Assembly (NCBI GenBank): GCA_002337005.1
Contig: DDFD01000075.1
Location: 1-58,002, forward strand
Length of the DNA stretch: 58,002 nucleotides
From: Flavobacteriales bacterium UBA1937
GTDB taxonomy: Bacteria > Bacteroidota > Bacteroidia > Flavobacteriales > Weeksellaceae
Direction: 5' to 3'
In this document: one piece after another, positions 49,683 to 55,386 of the stretch
Numbering within the stretch: the stretch's first letter is position 1
Layout of the letters: each line of letters begins with the position of its first letter
Notes under the pieces: model-generated
Told to the model about the DNA's origin: nothing
Database searches by the model: none
Seen by the model: only the letters and a program-made list of their open reading frames with translations
Translations under genes and position numbers: made by a program

Positions 49683-49760
49683 GTAAAACCGAGCAATGTG
49701 CGAAAAGATTCATATTCAATTGGAATTCGAAGGAATTCTTTTCTTACGGCATCGGTTTGG
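49683..49760 (-). ncRNA. Y-RNA-like unit f (first in the array)
   Basis: Outer stem AAACCGA/TCGGTTT (49752-49758 with 49686-49692); boxes TGCCGTA (minus; 49745-49751) and GCACATTGC (minus; 49693-49701); inner stem GAAAAGA/TCTTTTC (49737-49743 with 49702-49708). The loop is short, with a GAATTC-CTTC-GAATTC hairpin and no tRNA module. It starts about 25 bases after the predicted transcription start. Confidence 0.68.
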
Positions 49761-49790
49761 TTTTAAACTTTCATGGTTATTATTTTTTTT

Positions 49791-49845
49791 GCAAAATTAT
49801 TGTCTTAACGTGCATTCTTTTTACGCAATTGAAATTATTTTTTGA
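49791..49845 (-). promoter_or_regulatory. Promoter of the Y-RNA array, sharing an element with the rsr promoter
   Basis: On the minus strand a -7 box TAATTTTG (49792-49799) is preceded by TGCAC (49810-49814), AAAAAG and TTTCAA. The block matches 52270-52323 over its whole length, with identical spacing from GCAAA to GTGCA (19 bases) and conserved (plus) CTTTTTnCGnAnTTGAAATT. The usual -33 TTTG is absent, which suggests an activator or special sigma factor common to the array and rsr. Confidence 0.65.
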
Positions 49846-49894
49846 TATTTTTTAGATCATTGCTAGGGGAGACACGCCGAAGCAATATCAATAT

Positions 49895-50569
49895 TTATTT
49901 CATTTTAGGTTTCCCTAATTTATCTAATTTTAAATTTAGTTCTTGTTTCCTTTTCTTCAATTTTTTAGGTTGAACAAAAACAAAATCAAAAAGTTGTTCA
50001 ATTACTTCAATTAGCCATTCTGCTTCGCCTTTTTCAACAGGAACAATTTCTCCAGTATTCAAATCTTTAGTAGGATGAGCGGCAATATTTCCAACTTGTC
50101 TTACTGCATCAACGGCATCTGTGATGTGTGTGGGAATGTCCTTTCTGTTAGAGAAAATTTCAATTTCCTTTGCTAAACTTTTTTCTGAAATATTAAATTC
50201 CTCTCTTAAAATATTTTGTAATAATCTTCTAGTTAGAGCAGCGGAAGCTTTTGGACTTGCTGATAAAACCTTTACAGCTTCTTCATAGTCCTCTAAATAT
50301 TTTTTTGGAATATCACTTGAATTCTGAAAACTATTAGTTTTTGGATAAATTAATTTCTCGGAAACTATCTCATCAATTTTCCAATCGACACCAATGTGAT
50401 CAAATTTTAGGCTACCATTTTGTATTCCAACTACTAACTTACCACAATTAGGACATTCGCCGTAAAAAATCTCAATACCTTGTTTTTTATTATCAGTCTG
50501 TTGCACTTGTAATGGCTCTGTAATATTCCATTCAAATTTTACTGCTGTTGAACAATGTGGACAAATCAT
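49895..50569 (-). CDS. DUF4145 zinc-ribbon protein
   Basis: 224 residues. The N-terminus has a zinc ribbon with two CPxC knuckles (MICPHCS, GECPNCGK). The DUF4145 core (~95-190) includes ASAALTRRLLQNILREEF and AVRQVGNIAAHPTKDLN. The C-terminus is very Lys-rich (KKLKKRKQELNLKLDKLGKP), so it may bind nucleic acid. DUF4145 proteins are frequent in defence and mobile contexts, with no established activity. It lies between the Y-RNA array and rsr, on the same strand, with gaps of about 120 bases. Confidence 0.82.
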   Translation of the reverse strand: MICPHCSTAVKFEWNITEPLQVQQTDNKKQGIEIFYGECPNCGKLVVGIQNGSLKFDHIGVDWKIDEIVSEKLIYPKTNSFQNSSDIPKKYLEDYEEAVKVLSASPKASAALTRRLLQNILREEFNISEKSLAKEIEIFSNRKDIPTHITDAVDAVRQVGNIAAHPTKDLNTGEIVPVEKGEAEWLIEVIEQLFDFVFVQPKKLKKRKQELNLKLDKLGKPKMK

Positions 50570-50692
50570 ATTTTATTATTTTGTGGTTATTCAAATATAC
50601 AAAAGCATTTTTGTTTTCCTAGCCCCGATTGCGGCGGGATTAAGTTCTTTAAAAAAATTAAATTCATTAGTCTTTTAGAAAAGCAGTGCCTA

Positions 50693-52210
50693 TTACAGCA
50701 CTACTTTTTTTATCATTTCTATGGCAGATTTTTGGTCTTCCAAAGCATTCAATACATCGAAAATTTTATCAGACCAACCTGCAATAAGATGTACATCGTT
50801 TTTTCGTACATCAAGTGGTTGTTTTCCGTAACCTGCCAAATCAAAGATATATAATTTCGCATTTGGAGCAATGTTTTTATAACGGTTCCAAGAATTTTCA
50901 AAAGAATTTATGGTTCCATTACTGTTCCACATTTGGGTATCAGTAAACAACATAACCTTGTCCACTTTTTCTTTTCTACTGATTAAATCTTCAATCACCA
51001 AATAACCGTTTGTAGAATAACCAACTTCGCCTTCGCGTTTGTAGAATTCGTTCACGTTTTTCAAAATTCCGTTTTTGGGCATTGTAATTCTTTTCCAACG
51101 ATCACCAAATATACCTGTAATCGCATTTTTGCATTGCGACTGTAAAATCATTGACATCAATAAACCGACATCGTAAAGTAAAATTTTACTTTTCGGAGAA
51201 ACAGGCTGTTGCATAGAACCTGAAACGTCTGAAGCAATGACCACGGAAGTTTCAAAACCAAAACCTTTGATGTTTTGTGCGCTTACCAAAACTGCATTTT
51301 CTAGTGCTTCCAAAACTGATGAAACATATTTCGAATTGATTTTGTTCAATTCTCTATATGCTGACAAAAATCTGAAAGGCAACTGCTTAGAGTTTTTCAC
51401 CGCTTTTTCATCGGACAAATAATTGCAAACTTTTTCCATCGCATTTGGAGAAACATCTGCCTCTAAAATATTTCTTAAGTTTCTCAAGGTTGCCATATAA
51501 CCAAGCTTGTTGCTTAAAATTAGTTCTTCCCATTTGTTTTTGAAAGCTAATTTTCTTTCTGAATCATTCGCAAATTTTGACTGACCTAAAACGGAAAGTT
51601 CAACTTCCCAAGTATATGGCGTTTCCAGATTATCATTTACAATTTTATTGAAAATAGCTTGTTGATTCTCGTCTTTTGCTTTCGGGTGTACCAAAAACAG
51701 AGCGTCTTTAAGTGTAACTTCGGCTTTTCTGTTGTATTTTGCAAACTGATACTCGTCAAATTTATTGAAAGACTTTACTAAACCTTTCTGAATTTGCTTA
51801 GAAAGTTTATTCAGTTTTTTAACGTCTTTTCTTTCATTTGCTAATTGATAGTATGCTAAAAGCTCCGTAATTTCATCTGCTCTTTGAACTACACCGTCAA
51901 CAGTTTTACTTACTAAATCTGTACCCGAAGTTTGCTTCGCTAATTCTGTTACCAAAACTAATGGAATAGAACGCAAATACATATCTTTTCTTGCATAAAT
52001 CGCTAGTTTTGCCACAAATTCCGGATCGTTTTTTTGAATTAGAAATTGAATTCTCGCTAATCTGTCGTTTCCTTTTTCATAGGTTGTGTTCGATAATCCT
52101 GTTGTAACAACAGCACTATACAATTCTTCTGCTGGCGTCATAGCAAATGCTCTTACTCCTTCATAATTTTTCATTACATTTTTTTCTTTTCTCAAAAAAT
52201 TAAATTTCAT
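50693..52210 (-). CDS. rsr: Ro60/TROVE-domain RNA-binding protein (Rsr)
   Basis: 505 residues. The HEAT-like TROVE ring (~1-330) starts MKFNFLRKEKNVMKNYEG, with AEELYSAVVTTGLSNTTYEK, ARIQFLIQKNDPEFVAKLAI and LGYMATLRNLRNILEAD. The vWA domain (~340-505) has the metal-binding MIDAS loop VIASDVSGSMQQPVSP and TDTQMW. The family binds misfolded or broken RNAs through the ring hole and Y RNAs on its outer face, often with PNPase or other exonucleases. It has its own promoter, sharing an element with that of the Y-RNA array downstream. No RtcB ligase gene is visible in this window. Confidence 0.95.
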   Translation of the reverse strand: MKFNFLRKEKNVMKNYEGVRAFAMTPAEELYSAVVTTGLSNTTYEKGNDRLARIQFLIQKNDPEFVAKLAIYARKDMYLRSIPLVLVTELAKQTSGTDLVSKTVDGVVQRADEITELLAYYQLANERKDVKKLNKLSKQIQKGLVKSFNKFDEYQFAKYNRKAEVTLKDALFLVHPKAKDENQQAIFNKIVNDNLETPYTWEVELSVLGQSKFANDSERKLAFKNKWEELILSNKLGYMATLRNLRNILEADVSPNAMEKVCNYLSDEKAVKNSKQLPFRFLSAYRELNKINSKYVSSVLEALENAVLVSAQNIKGFGFETSVVIASDVSGSMQQPVSPKSKILLYDVGLLMSMILQSQCKNAITGIFGDRWKRITMPKNGILKNVNEFYKREGEVGYSTNGYLVIEDLISRKEKVDKVMLFTDTQMWNSNGTINSFENSWNRYKNIAPNAKLYIFDLAGYGKQPLDVRKNDVHLIAGWSDKIFDVLNALEDQKSAIEMIKKVVL

Positions 52211-52269
52211 TTTGTACTGTTTTTGTGTTAAACATATAGAAGATTATCTCTTCCTCTCTAATTTCTGAT

Positions 52270-52323
52270 GCAAAGTAAAATCACAAGTGTGCAATCTTTT
52301 TGCGTAGTTGAAATTATTTTTGA
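52270..52323 (-). promoter_or_regulatory. Promoter of rsr with the shared element
   Basis: The -7-like box TTACTTTG (minus; 52271-52278) is preceded by TGCAC, AAAAAG and TTTCAA, in the same order and spacing as at 49791-49845. It lies 60 bases upstream of the rsr ATG and 2 bases past the stop codon of the next gene upstream. Confidence 0.65.
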
Positions 52324-52324
52324 A

Positions 52325-52648
52325 TTATTTTGAATTTTTCATTTTTAATTCATATTCTTTATCTCTTCTATCAATTTCTCCAAAAGGACTTCCTTTGAAA
52401 TATCCAATGTTTTTGAAGCCATTTTCTTTTTTTAGAAGAGATTCTTTTTCCATTACGGCACCAGTAAATTTACTTCCATAATTGCCTTCTATTTGTTTTG
52501 TTGCGGGATTTACATCTCCCCACGTCGGAGTTTTTCCTCTGTACAATGGTTCTACGAAATAAGTAATTCCTGTGACGGAAGATTTTACGATGAATCTTCC
52601 GGTTTCATCTGTGTTCGTAAGAAATCTTTGTAATACTTCTCGTCTCAT
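52325..52648 (-). CDS. Hypothetical protein beside rsr
   Basis: 107 residues with no membrane segment. It reads MRREVLQRFLTNTDETGRFI, then a well-ordered region FVEPLYRGKTPTWGDVNPAT and NGFKNIGYFKGSPFGEIDR. The Gly/Pro-rich middle suggests a compact beta fold. No family is recognised. It lies between DUF458 and rsr, all leftward, with a 100-base gap upstream that contains an ATCAGAAT/ATTCTGAT hairpin (52664-52681). It could be a subunit or accessory of the Ro system. Confidence 0.62.
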   Translation of the reverse strand: MRREVLQRFLTNTDETGRFIVKSSVTGITYFVEPLYRGKTPTWGDVNPATKQIEGNYGSKFTGAVMEKESLLKKENGFKNIGYFKGSPFGEIDRRDKEYELKMKNSK

Positions 52649-52748
52649 AATTTTATTTTTTTTATCAGAATAAATTCTGATGTTAATATTTCGGTCGTCG
52701 CTATGCGACTTCCCACTCTAAATTCTCAATTCTCAATTTTCCATTAAA

Positions 52749-53234
52749 TTAAACCATCATATCCGCACAATTAGAACTTGCGAAAGCATAAGGTTTTGCT
52801 TTAAAAACATAGCCCATTCCTAAGATATAACCCATTGCATCTTTCAAAGCGATATTGGATTTAAAATCTGGATCTGTGTTAATGTCAGCGTGAACTTCCA
52901 TTTCTACGTTATATTTTTCTAAAATTTCAAAAATTCTATAAGCGATTTCTACAGATTTATTCACTTCATTGAGCATTCTTTCCTTGATGCTAATTTTTTG
53001 AGATTCTTTCTGCTTTCTGATAAAGGTAAACGCACCTTTCCCTTTTCTTACAAACACAATCGCTGTTGCATATTGAATTTCATGGCCATAAACATGAGAA
53101 TCTGAACCAATGCAGACTTTCAATTGATATCCTAAATTTTGTTCACGAATGATGGCTTCTTCTACCAATGTTTCTATTGGTTTTTGGAAGATTTTTCCAG
53201 TCATATTCTGCCAAGTTTCTTGTTGCGTTTCCAT
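52749..53234 (-). CDS. DUF458 RNase H-like protein (YkuK family)
   Basis: 161 residues from ATG 53234 (METQQETWQNMTGKIF); an in-frame TTG 3 codons earlier is less likely. The RNase H-like fold is indicated by acidic positions in VCIGSDSHVYGHEI (first strand with Asp), EVHADINTDPDF and a C-terminal Asp in NCADMMV. The family is a predicted nuclease of unknown substrate. Its start is about 60 bases after the 3' end of the tRNA-Tyr gene, so it may be co-transcribed with the tRNA cluster. Its place in a Ro/tRNA locus suggests RNA processing. Confidence 0.85.
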   Translation of the reverse strand: METQQETWQNMTGKIFQKPIETLVEEAIIREQNLGYQLKVCIGSDSHVYGHEIQYATAIVFVRKGKGAFTFIRKQKESQKISIKERMLNEVNKSVEIAYRIFEILEKYNVEMEVHADINTDPDFKSNIALKDAMGYILGMGYVFKAKPYAFASSNCADMMV

Positions 53235-53291
53235 TTTTTTCAAGTTTAAATTGTTCTACGTCATTTTTTTAATTTTGTTTAAATTTTTCTG

Positions 53292-53367
53292 TGGAAGTAA
53301 TTGGATTCGAGCCAATTCAGCAACAGATTTACAGTCTGCCCCGACTCTCCAACTTCGGCGTACTTCC
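53292..53367 (-). tRNA. tRNA-Tyr (GUA), unusual class I form
   Basis: Acceptor GGAAGTA/TACTTCC, D-stem CCGA/TCGG, anticodon arm GCAGA-CTGTAAA-TCTGT (GUA), variable region TGCTGA, T-arm ATTGG-CTCGAAT-CCAAT and discriminator A. The CCA is not encoded. Bacterial tRNA-Tyr normally has a long variable arm; this one has only six bases there. T54 is C. Confidence 0.85.
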
Positions 53368-53377
53368 TTTTTTAAAA

Positions 53378-53454
53378 AATTGTTTGTCAGTTCCTATATA
53401 TTTATTTTATTAGTTTTTTTAGGTGAACGTCTTCTCTGGAAAAGACAAACAATT
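53378..53454 (-). ncRNA. Long hairpin RNA between tRNA-Asp and tRNA-Tyr
   Basis: AATTGTTTGTC (minus; 53444-53454) pairs perfectly over 11 bp with GACAAACAATT (minus; 53378-53388), followed by Ts. Inside are GTCTT/AAGAC with an 8-nt loop holding TTCCAGAG, and an AT-rich bulb. It could be a degenerate tRNA, a Y-like RNA or a processing/termination hairpin. The Y-RNA boxes are absent. Confidence 0.4.
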
Positions 53455-53475
53455 ATTACTGTGTCGAGTATTTAG

Positions 53476-53546
53476 CGGTTCATACGAGGATCGAACTCGT
53501 AGCTTCCGAGAGACAGTCGGAAAGGTTACCATTACCACAATGAACC
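53476..53546 (-). tRNA. tRNA-Asp (GUC)
   Basis: Acceptor GGTTCAT/ATGAACC, short D-arm (GGT/ACC), anticodon arm TCCGA-CTGTCTC-TCGGA (GUC), T-arm ACGAG-TTCGATC-CTCGT and discriminator G as in normal tRNA-Asp. It is 71 nt, shorter than usual because of the small D-arm and a 4-base variable region. Confidence 0.85.
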
Positions 53547-53554
53547 ATTTTTTG

Positions 53555-53627
53555 CGATTTCGGAAGGATTCGAACCTTCAACTTTCGGTTTAACAGACTG
53601 ATGCTCTACCAATTGAGCTACAAAATC
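53555..53627 (-). tRNA. tRNA-Asn (GUU)
   Basis: Acceptor GATTTTG/CGAAATC (one G-U), D-arm GCTC-AATTGGTA-GAGC, anticodon arm TCAGT-CTGTTAA-ACCGA (GUU, one A-C mismatch), variable AAGTT, T-arm GAAGG-TTCGAAT-CCTTC and discriminator G. A full cloverleaf. Confidence 0.9.
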
Positions 53628-53633
53628 ATTTAG

Positions 53634-53705
53634 GGGTTTCTTCGGGAATCGAACCCTGTTTTTTGGTGCCACAAACCAACGTTCTACCAATGAACTAAAG
53701 AAACC
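53634..53705 (-). tRNA. tRNA-His (GUG)
   Basis: Acceptor GGTTTCTT/AAGAAACC gives the 8-bp stem with G-1:C73 expected for His. D-arm GTTC/GAAC; anticodon arm TTGGT-TTGTGGC-ACCAA (GUG). The T-loop TTCGATT is canonical, but the T-stem has only GGG/CCC plus a mismatch. Confidence 0.82.
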
Positions 53706-53710
53706 ATTTG

Positions 53711-53833
53711 TATTCCGTATGAGATTTTTCATGAATTTTTATTTTTTTAATAGGAATTCACGAATGCTTTGCATTTCGAACTCATATCCTTCGGTAGAAA
53801 ACCGAATGCACTAAACCATTATGCTAACGGAAC
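53711..53833 (-). tRNA. tRNA-Glu (UUC) interrupted by a 50-nt insertion in the T-loop
   Basis: Acceptor GTTCCGT/ACGGAAT (53827-53833 with 53712-53718), D-arm GCAT/GTGC, anticodon arm TTCGG-TTTTCTA-CCGAA (UUC) and T-stem ATGAG/CTCAT (53781-53785 with 53719-53723). Between T-loop bases TTCGAA and T lie exactly 50 extra nucleotides (53725-53774). Removing them gives the canonical loop TTCGAAT and a 73-nt tRNA. The insert itself folds (ATGC-AAA-GCAT; CGTGAATT/AATTCATG). The discriminator is A where bacterial tRNA-Glu normally has G. Whether the insertion is removed is unknown. Confidence 0.72.
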
Positions 53834-53854
53834 ATTTTAAAAATTGAAAATAAA

Positions 53855-53881
53855 AAAGCACCTCTTTTTGGGAGGTGCTGC
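53855..53881 (-). terminator. Terminator before the tRNA cluster, possibly an attenuator
   Basis: Minus strand AGCACCTC (53873-53880) pairs with GAGGTGCT (53858-53865) and runs into six Ts. An upstream AAGGTGCT (minus; near 53911-53918) could pair with the same AGCACCTC and prevent the terminator, so transcription into the tRNAs might be regulated. Confidence 0.6.
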
Positions 53882-53900
53882 ATATTTTTCTATATCAAAA

Positions 53901-54014
53901 TTAATTGACATAATTATACAAGCACCTTTTTAAAATAAAATCACGATAAACAGCTAGATTTCTCTCAGGATGTTGCCCCCAAAACTGCATTGATATGTTT
54001 AGTGTGCATTTCAT
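53901..54014 (-). CDS. Possible 37-residue small protein
   Basis: An open frame reads MKCTLNISMQFWGQHPERNL and then AVYRDFILKRCLYNYVN, starting at 54014 (an internal ATG at 53990 gives 29 residues). It is flanked by a good promoter (54058-54088) and a terminator (53855-53881), which favours a real transcript. The transcript could equally be a non-coding RNA of about 190 nt. No family is recognised. Confidence 0.35.
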   Translation of the reverse strand: MKCTLNISMQFWGQHPERNLAVYRDFILKRCLYNYVN

Positions 54015-54057
54015 TTTTAAATGTTTATATTTTTTTGTTGTTTTAAATTTTCGGTTG

Positions 54058-54088
54058 CAAAGTAAAAACGAATATTTTAATCTCGCAA
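54058..54088 (-). promoter_or_regulatory. Promoter upstream of the small ORF and tRNA cluster
   Basis: Minus strand: TTG in CACTTGCGAG about 24 bases before a TTACTTTG -7-like box (54058-54065). Spacing fits a housekeeping Bacteroidetes promoter, in contrast to the rsr and array promoters. Confidence 0.45.
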
Positions 54089-54318
54089 GTGAATTTTTGA
54101 TTTAACTATTTGATTGTCAATTATTTATATATTTGTTTTTGAAATAGAGGTAACCTCTCCACAAGAAGTTGTAGATTTAAGTATTATCTAAATGCCTGTC
54201 TCTCATTAGATTATATATCATTTTTTATTTTTATTTTGTTTTCATTTGTTGGTTTAAAAAATTTTAAATATTTGCTAATTTTTTTTCATTCTAAATAATT
54301 TTGGTGGTTTTATAGCAA

Positions 54319-54345
54319 AAAACGCCCCGAATATCGAGGCGTTTT
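54319..54345. terminator. Terminator of the 42-residue ORF
   Basis: AAAACGCC (54319-54326) pairs with GGCGTTTT (54338-54345), with A/T flanks on both sides. The region from about 54090 to 54318 shows no gene. Confidence 0.7.
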
Positions 54346-54374
54346 CTATATATTTTGCAGAAAATTTCAGTAAC

Positions 54375-54503
54375 TTATACGTGTATTTTATCCAAAGAAA
54401 TATATTTCGCCTCATTTATAAGCATAGCATCATAGCAGAATAATCCTTTTATAGAAGGACTTTCCCATAGATTGCGTGTAATATGTACTCTTTGTAAAAT
54501 CAT
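54375..54503 (-). CDS. 42-residue small protein
   Basis: The frame starts at ATG 54503 and reads MILQRVHITRNLWESPSIKG, then LFCYDAMLINEAKYISLDKI, ending HV. It has a perfect -7 box (TATATTTG) 15 bases upstream and a terminator about 30 bases downstream, so it is a self-contained unit. The composition is protein-like rather than low-complexity. No family is recognised. It is divergent from deoD. Confidence 0.5.
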   Translation of the reverse strand: MILQRVHITRNLWESPSIKGLFCYDAMLINEAKYISLDKIHV

Positions 54504-54518
54504 TTTATTAATCTGCTG

Positions 54519-54526
54519 CAAATATA
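54519..54526 (-). promoter_or_regulatory. -7 box of the 42-residue ORF
   Basis: TATATTTG on the minus strand is an exact TAnnTTTG match, 15 bases before the ATG. Confidence 0.5.
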
Positions 54527-54588
54527 TTATTTTTTTGAATTTATTTTTCATATTTAAAATTTGTGAGTTTCATAGACAATAAAGTTCT

Positions 54589-54596
54589 TATCTTTG
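54589..54596 (+). promoter_or_regulatory. -7 box of deoD
   Basis: TATCTTTG matches TAnnTTTG, 21 bases before the deoD ATG at 54618. It supports that start over an in-frame one at 54594. Confidence 0.5.
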
Positions 54597-54617
54597 TTAT
54601 CCTTTAATTTTAAAATT

Positions 54618-55325
54618 ATGAGCGTACACATTAGTGCTAAAAAAGGAGAAATTGCAAAAGTGGTTCTCCAGCCAGGTGATCCATTAAGAGCGAAGTATAT
54701 CGCCGAAAATTTTTTGACCGATGTAAAATTGGTGAGCCAAACCAGAGGAATTTTTTATTTTACAGGATTATACAAAGGCAAAGAAATTTCTGTAGGTGCA
54801 AGTGGAATGGGGGTTCCTAGTATTGGGATATATTCTTATGAATTGTTTACAGAGTATGATGTAGATACTATTGTTAGAATAGGAACTTGTGGTGCATATA
54901 CTACAGATTTGAAATTGTTTGACTTGCTAAATGTAGAAAATTCTGCTAGCGAAAGTACTTATGCTCAATTTGCGTGGGGAATAGATGGAGAATTAATTCC
55001 ACATCAAGGAAATGCTTTCGAGGTGATTAATGAAACCGCTACATCGCTTTCCATCAATGCGAAAGCAACCAATATCCATACCAGTGATATTTTTTACCGA
55101 AAAGATGCAGGGATTCCTGCTGTTGCAGAAAAACACCAATGTTTGGCTGTAGAAATGGAAGCTTTTGCTCTTTTTGCCAATGCTAAACATTTAGGTAAAA
55201 ATGCGGCGACTATCTTAACAGTTTCTGATGTAATTCCTACGCATGAACAAATTTCTGCTGACGAAAGAGAACGTGCTTTGAAACCAATGATAGAATTAGC
55301 TCTGGAATCTGCTATTAAATTGTAA
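54618..55325 (+). CDS. deoD: Purine-nucleoside phosphorylase, DeoD type
   Basis: 235 residues from MSVHISAKKGEIAKVVLQPG. Motifs of the hexameric (DeoD) family: the ribose/phosphate loop QPGDPLRAKYIAE, GASGMGVPSIGIYSYEL, VRIGTCGAY, the base-binding CLAVEMEAFALFANAK and the catalytic Asp in TVSDVIPTHE. It splits purine (deoxy)nucleosides with phosphate to give bases and (deoxy)ribose-1-phosphate in the cytosol. It is monocistronic and ends at a terminator shared with ribA. Confidence 0.96.
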   Translation: MSVHISAKKGEIAKVVLQPGDPLRAKYIAENFLTDVKLVSQTRGIFYFTGLYKGKEISVGASGMGVPSIGIYSYELFTEYDVDTIVRIGTCGAYTTDLKLFDLLNVENSASESTYAQFAWGIDGELIPHQGNAFEVINETATSLSINAKATNIHTSDIFYRKDAGIPAVAEKHQCLAVEMEAFALFANAKHLGKNAATILTVSDVIPTHEQISADERERALKPMIELALESAIKL

Positions 55326-55353
55326 TGGATTTTTTTGATAGTGAAATAAAACA

Positions 55354-55386
55354 AAAAACGCTTCAGAATGTTTCTGAAGCGTTTTT
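55354..55386. terminator. Bidirectional terminator between deoD and ribA
   Basis: AAAAACGCTTCAGAA (55354-55368) pairs with TTCTGAAGCGTTTTT (55372-55386). A strong 15-bp stem; its right end overlaps the ribA stop codon. Confidence 0.9.

Noticed and set aside
49059..49760. CRISPR array or tandem DNA repeat
   Set aside because: Units differ in length and sequence; what is conserved is base pairing and short boxes, which indicates RNA genes.
53532..53732. A 66-codon leftward frame containing NGFFSSLVERWF and VAQLVEHQS
   Set aside because: It spans the tRNA-Asn and tRNA-His genes; such peptides are typical false translations of tRNA.
53292..53833. Phage-derived tRNA array
   Set aside because: No phage gene is nearby, and the anticodon set is specific rather than random, although a phage ancestry cannot be excluded.
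53920..54050. TPP riboswitch or T-box in the leader near the tRNA cluster
   Set aside because: Isolated similarity (GGGGGCAACATCCTGAGAG) without the full set of conserved helices.
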